Source: Sacculina carcini
Taxonomy: Eukaryota; Arthropoda; Thecostraca; Sacculinidae
Direction: 5' to 3'
Assembly (NCBI GenBank): GCA_916048095.2
Contig: OU696577.1
Span: 2,997,501 to 3,061,500, forward strand
Length of the DNA stretch: 64,000 nt
Shown in pieces: positions 63,001 through 64,000 of this stretch. A program made the translations under genes and the position numbers. The notes below the pieces were generated by a model. It saw only the letters and a program-made list of their open reading frames with translations. It had not been told where the DNA came from and made no database searches. Within the stretch, counting starts at the first letter, position 1, and each line of letters opens with the position of its first letter.

Positions 63001-63715
63001 GAGCTACGAGTATAACATAGGAGGACATTTAATAGAAGAGGTGGATGAAGAAAAGGACCTGGGTATTATTTTTCAGAATAATTTATCATGTGGACGACAT
63101 ATAGGCAAAGTAGTAAATATGGCGTATCAAACAATAGCGCAAATTAGAACAGTATTTAATTATTTAGACTGCGAAACACTACAAAAAGTTATGGTTGCTA
63201 TAATAAGACCCAAGTTGGAGTATGCTGAACCTGTGTGGACGCCATACAAAAAGAAAGATATAGCAAAATTAGAGAAGGTTCAAAAAATATTTTCGAAAAT
63301 GATTCCGGAACTAGAGAAATTACCATATGAAGACAGACTAAAAAGACTTGGCAGGAACGGAAAGACAAAAAGAAAGACACTGCAGGATCGGAGGGAGAGA
63401 GGAGATTTAATTGCCGTTTTCAAGTATTTAAATGAGTATGACACAGGATTTGACATTTCGGAATACAAACAAAAAGAAGGAAGACGAGGACACAACAGGA
63501 AACTAAAGAAAACCAGATGCCGCAGCGACTTGAGGAAATATGGCTTCCCGTCTAGGTGCATTACCAAATGGAATTCTTTGAGCAATGATGTTGTGGCAGC
63601 CTCAACCATTAGTTCCTTTAAGTCGTTGTTGGACAAATGTGGCAATTGAGACGGGACAGCTCGAGCCATGCTCATCTCCCGTAAATTCAACTCGGTGAGA
63701 ACAACTCGGTGAGAA
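60078..63715 (+). mobile_element. LINE family A, copy 3: nearly intact, single long ORF
   Basis: One frame stays open from the CA tract to 63,649; about 1,190 codons belong to the element. Order: coiled coil (about 60,080-60,330), an ORF1p-like nucleic-acid-binding segment (VVVYGLEEEKAQ, HRLGQYQNG, RPMIIKMATRNAA; 60,355-60,800), AP endonuclease (YTNMDGFSSG, AISETKLRKH, IIMGDYNCREVDW, GKSDHMVLV; 60,840-61,520), reverse transcriptase (RPISLTCVLCKICE, LDMKKAFDKVPRT, SGVPQGTVLGP, SLFADDAKLM at 62,830) and a basic C-terminus (GRRGHNRKLKKTRCR). The first part of the coil is missing relative to copy 1, so it is slightly 5'-truncated. The 3' end is the CAACTCGGTGAGAA doublet followed by (AC)n. This is the best-preserved transposon of the window. 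Confidence 0.9.
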
Positions 63716-63730
63716 CACACACACACACAC

Positions 63731-63879
63731 ACTGATACACACCCGCCTCCCCAATATCCAGCTCGTTCACACTGCAGCCGGTTCAAGCCGGATATTTCTG
63801 GATATGCCGTCGCGAGTGGGCGAAAACAAGCAACGGCCAGCAGCAAGCACGCTGCACGTGACAGAGGCGGTTCCAAAAG
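63731..63879. repeat. 150-bp repeat R, copy 2
   Basis: Counterpart of 54,587-54,738, directly after the AC tail of LINE A. Confidence 0.85.
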
Positions 63880-63892
63880 TGAATAGTGTAAT

Positions 63893-64000
63893 GTAAAATT
63901 TCCTTCGTTGAGCGACGCAAAGATAAGAGAGGGAGTTTTCATTGGTCCTCAGATTCGAGAGCTTCTTAAAGACGATGAATTTGAATTAGCTCTTCATGGG
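63893..64000 (+). CDS. Partial ORF at window edge, repeat-associated invertebrate family
   Basis: In frame after a stop: VKFPSLSDAKIREGVFIGPQ then IRELLKDDEFELAL, cut by the window end. The FP-LSDAK-(K/R)EG-F-GPQIR pattern is one I associate with an uncharacterised multicopy protein family of invertebrates, probably transposon-linked. Function unknown; it may be a fragment. Confidence 0.5.

Overview
This is a piece of nuclear DNA from an invertebrate animal. It holds spliced genes with GT-AG introns, a canonical metazoan p38 MAP kinase, an RNF170-type RING protein, a GTP cyclohydrolase I, EGF-module membrane proteins, and many non-LTR, Penelope-like and Gypsy-type retroelements. (CA)n/(TG)n and (TA)n microsatellites are everywhere. 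The species cannot be read from the sequence.

Layout. (1) 45-38,618, minus strand: one complete p38 MAPK gene in ten exons that join without a frame break to 374 codons. Exons 1-4 lie at 34,166-38,618 and exons 5-10 at 45-2,525, separated by a 31.6-kb intron. (2) Inside that intron, on the plus strand, sit two intact, intronless, about 95% identical genes of 1,080 codons each (7,056-10,298 and 23,245-26,487). Each predicts a type I membrane receptor with 16 EGF-like modules in eight alternating A/B pairs and a 248-residue cytoplasmic tail. Both have the same 26-bp-stem hairpin starting two bases after the stop codon. (3) Between the two receptor genes (12-22 kb) is a wreckage zone. It includes broken remnants of the L polymerase of a negative-strand RNA virus (GDNQ motif at 14,886; capping-domain HR motif at 16,253). 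A second L remnant (18.95-20.0 kb) is interrupted by retrotransposon reverse-transcriptase sequence. An unassigned ORF is framed by about 120-bp direct repeats, and there are truncated LINEs. (4) 27.7-34.0 kb: a LINE inserted in a Penelope-like element, followed by a second Penelope-like fragment with a GIY-YIG domain.

Right of p38: RNF170 (plus, five coding exons, 39,794-42,973) is head-to-head with p38, and an intronless GTP cyclohydrolase I gene (minus, 45,037-45,831) converges on RNF170. 46-50 kb holds a small hAT-type MITE, a CpG-rich possible first exon and a tRNA-derived SINE. 50.6-64 kb is repeat territory: TA-rich repeats with a GC-rich core, a LINE with a tandemly repeated 3' tail, a short-LTR Gypsy-type element (55,227-59,858, minus) and a nearly intact LINE with one long ORF (60,078-63,715, plus).

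The conserved genes (p38 stress signalling, RNF170 ER ubiquitin ligase, GTP cyclohydrolase I for tetrahydrobiopterin) show no functional link; their proximity is positional. The most unusual material is the nested receptor pair, the viral polymerase remnants mixed with reverse transcriptase, and a LINE family whose three copies are all embedded in CA/TG microsatellite.
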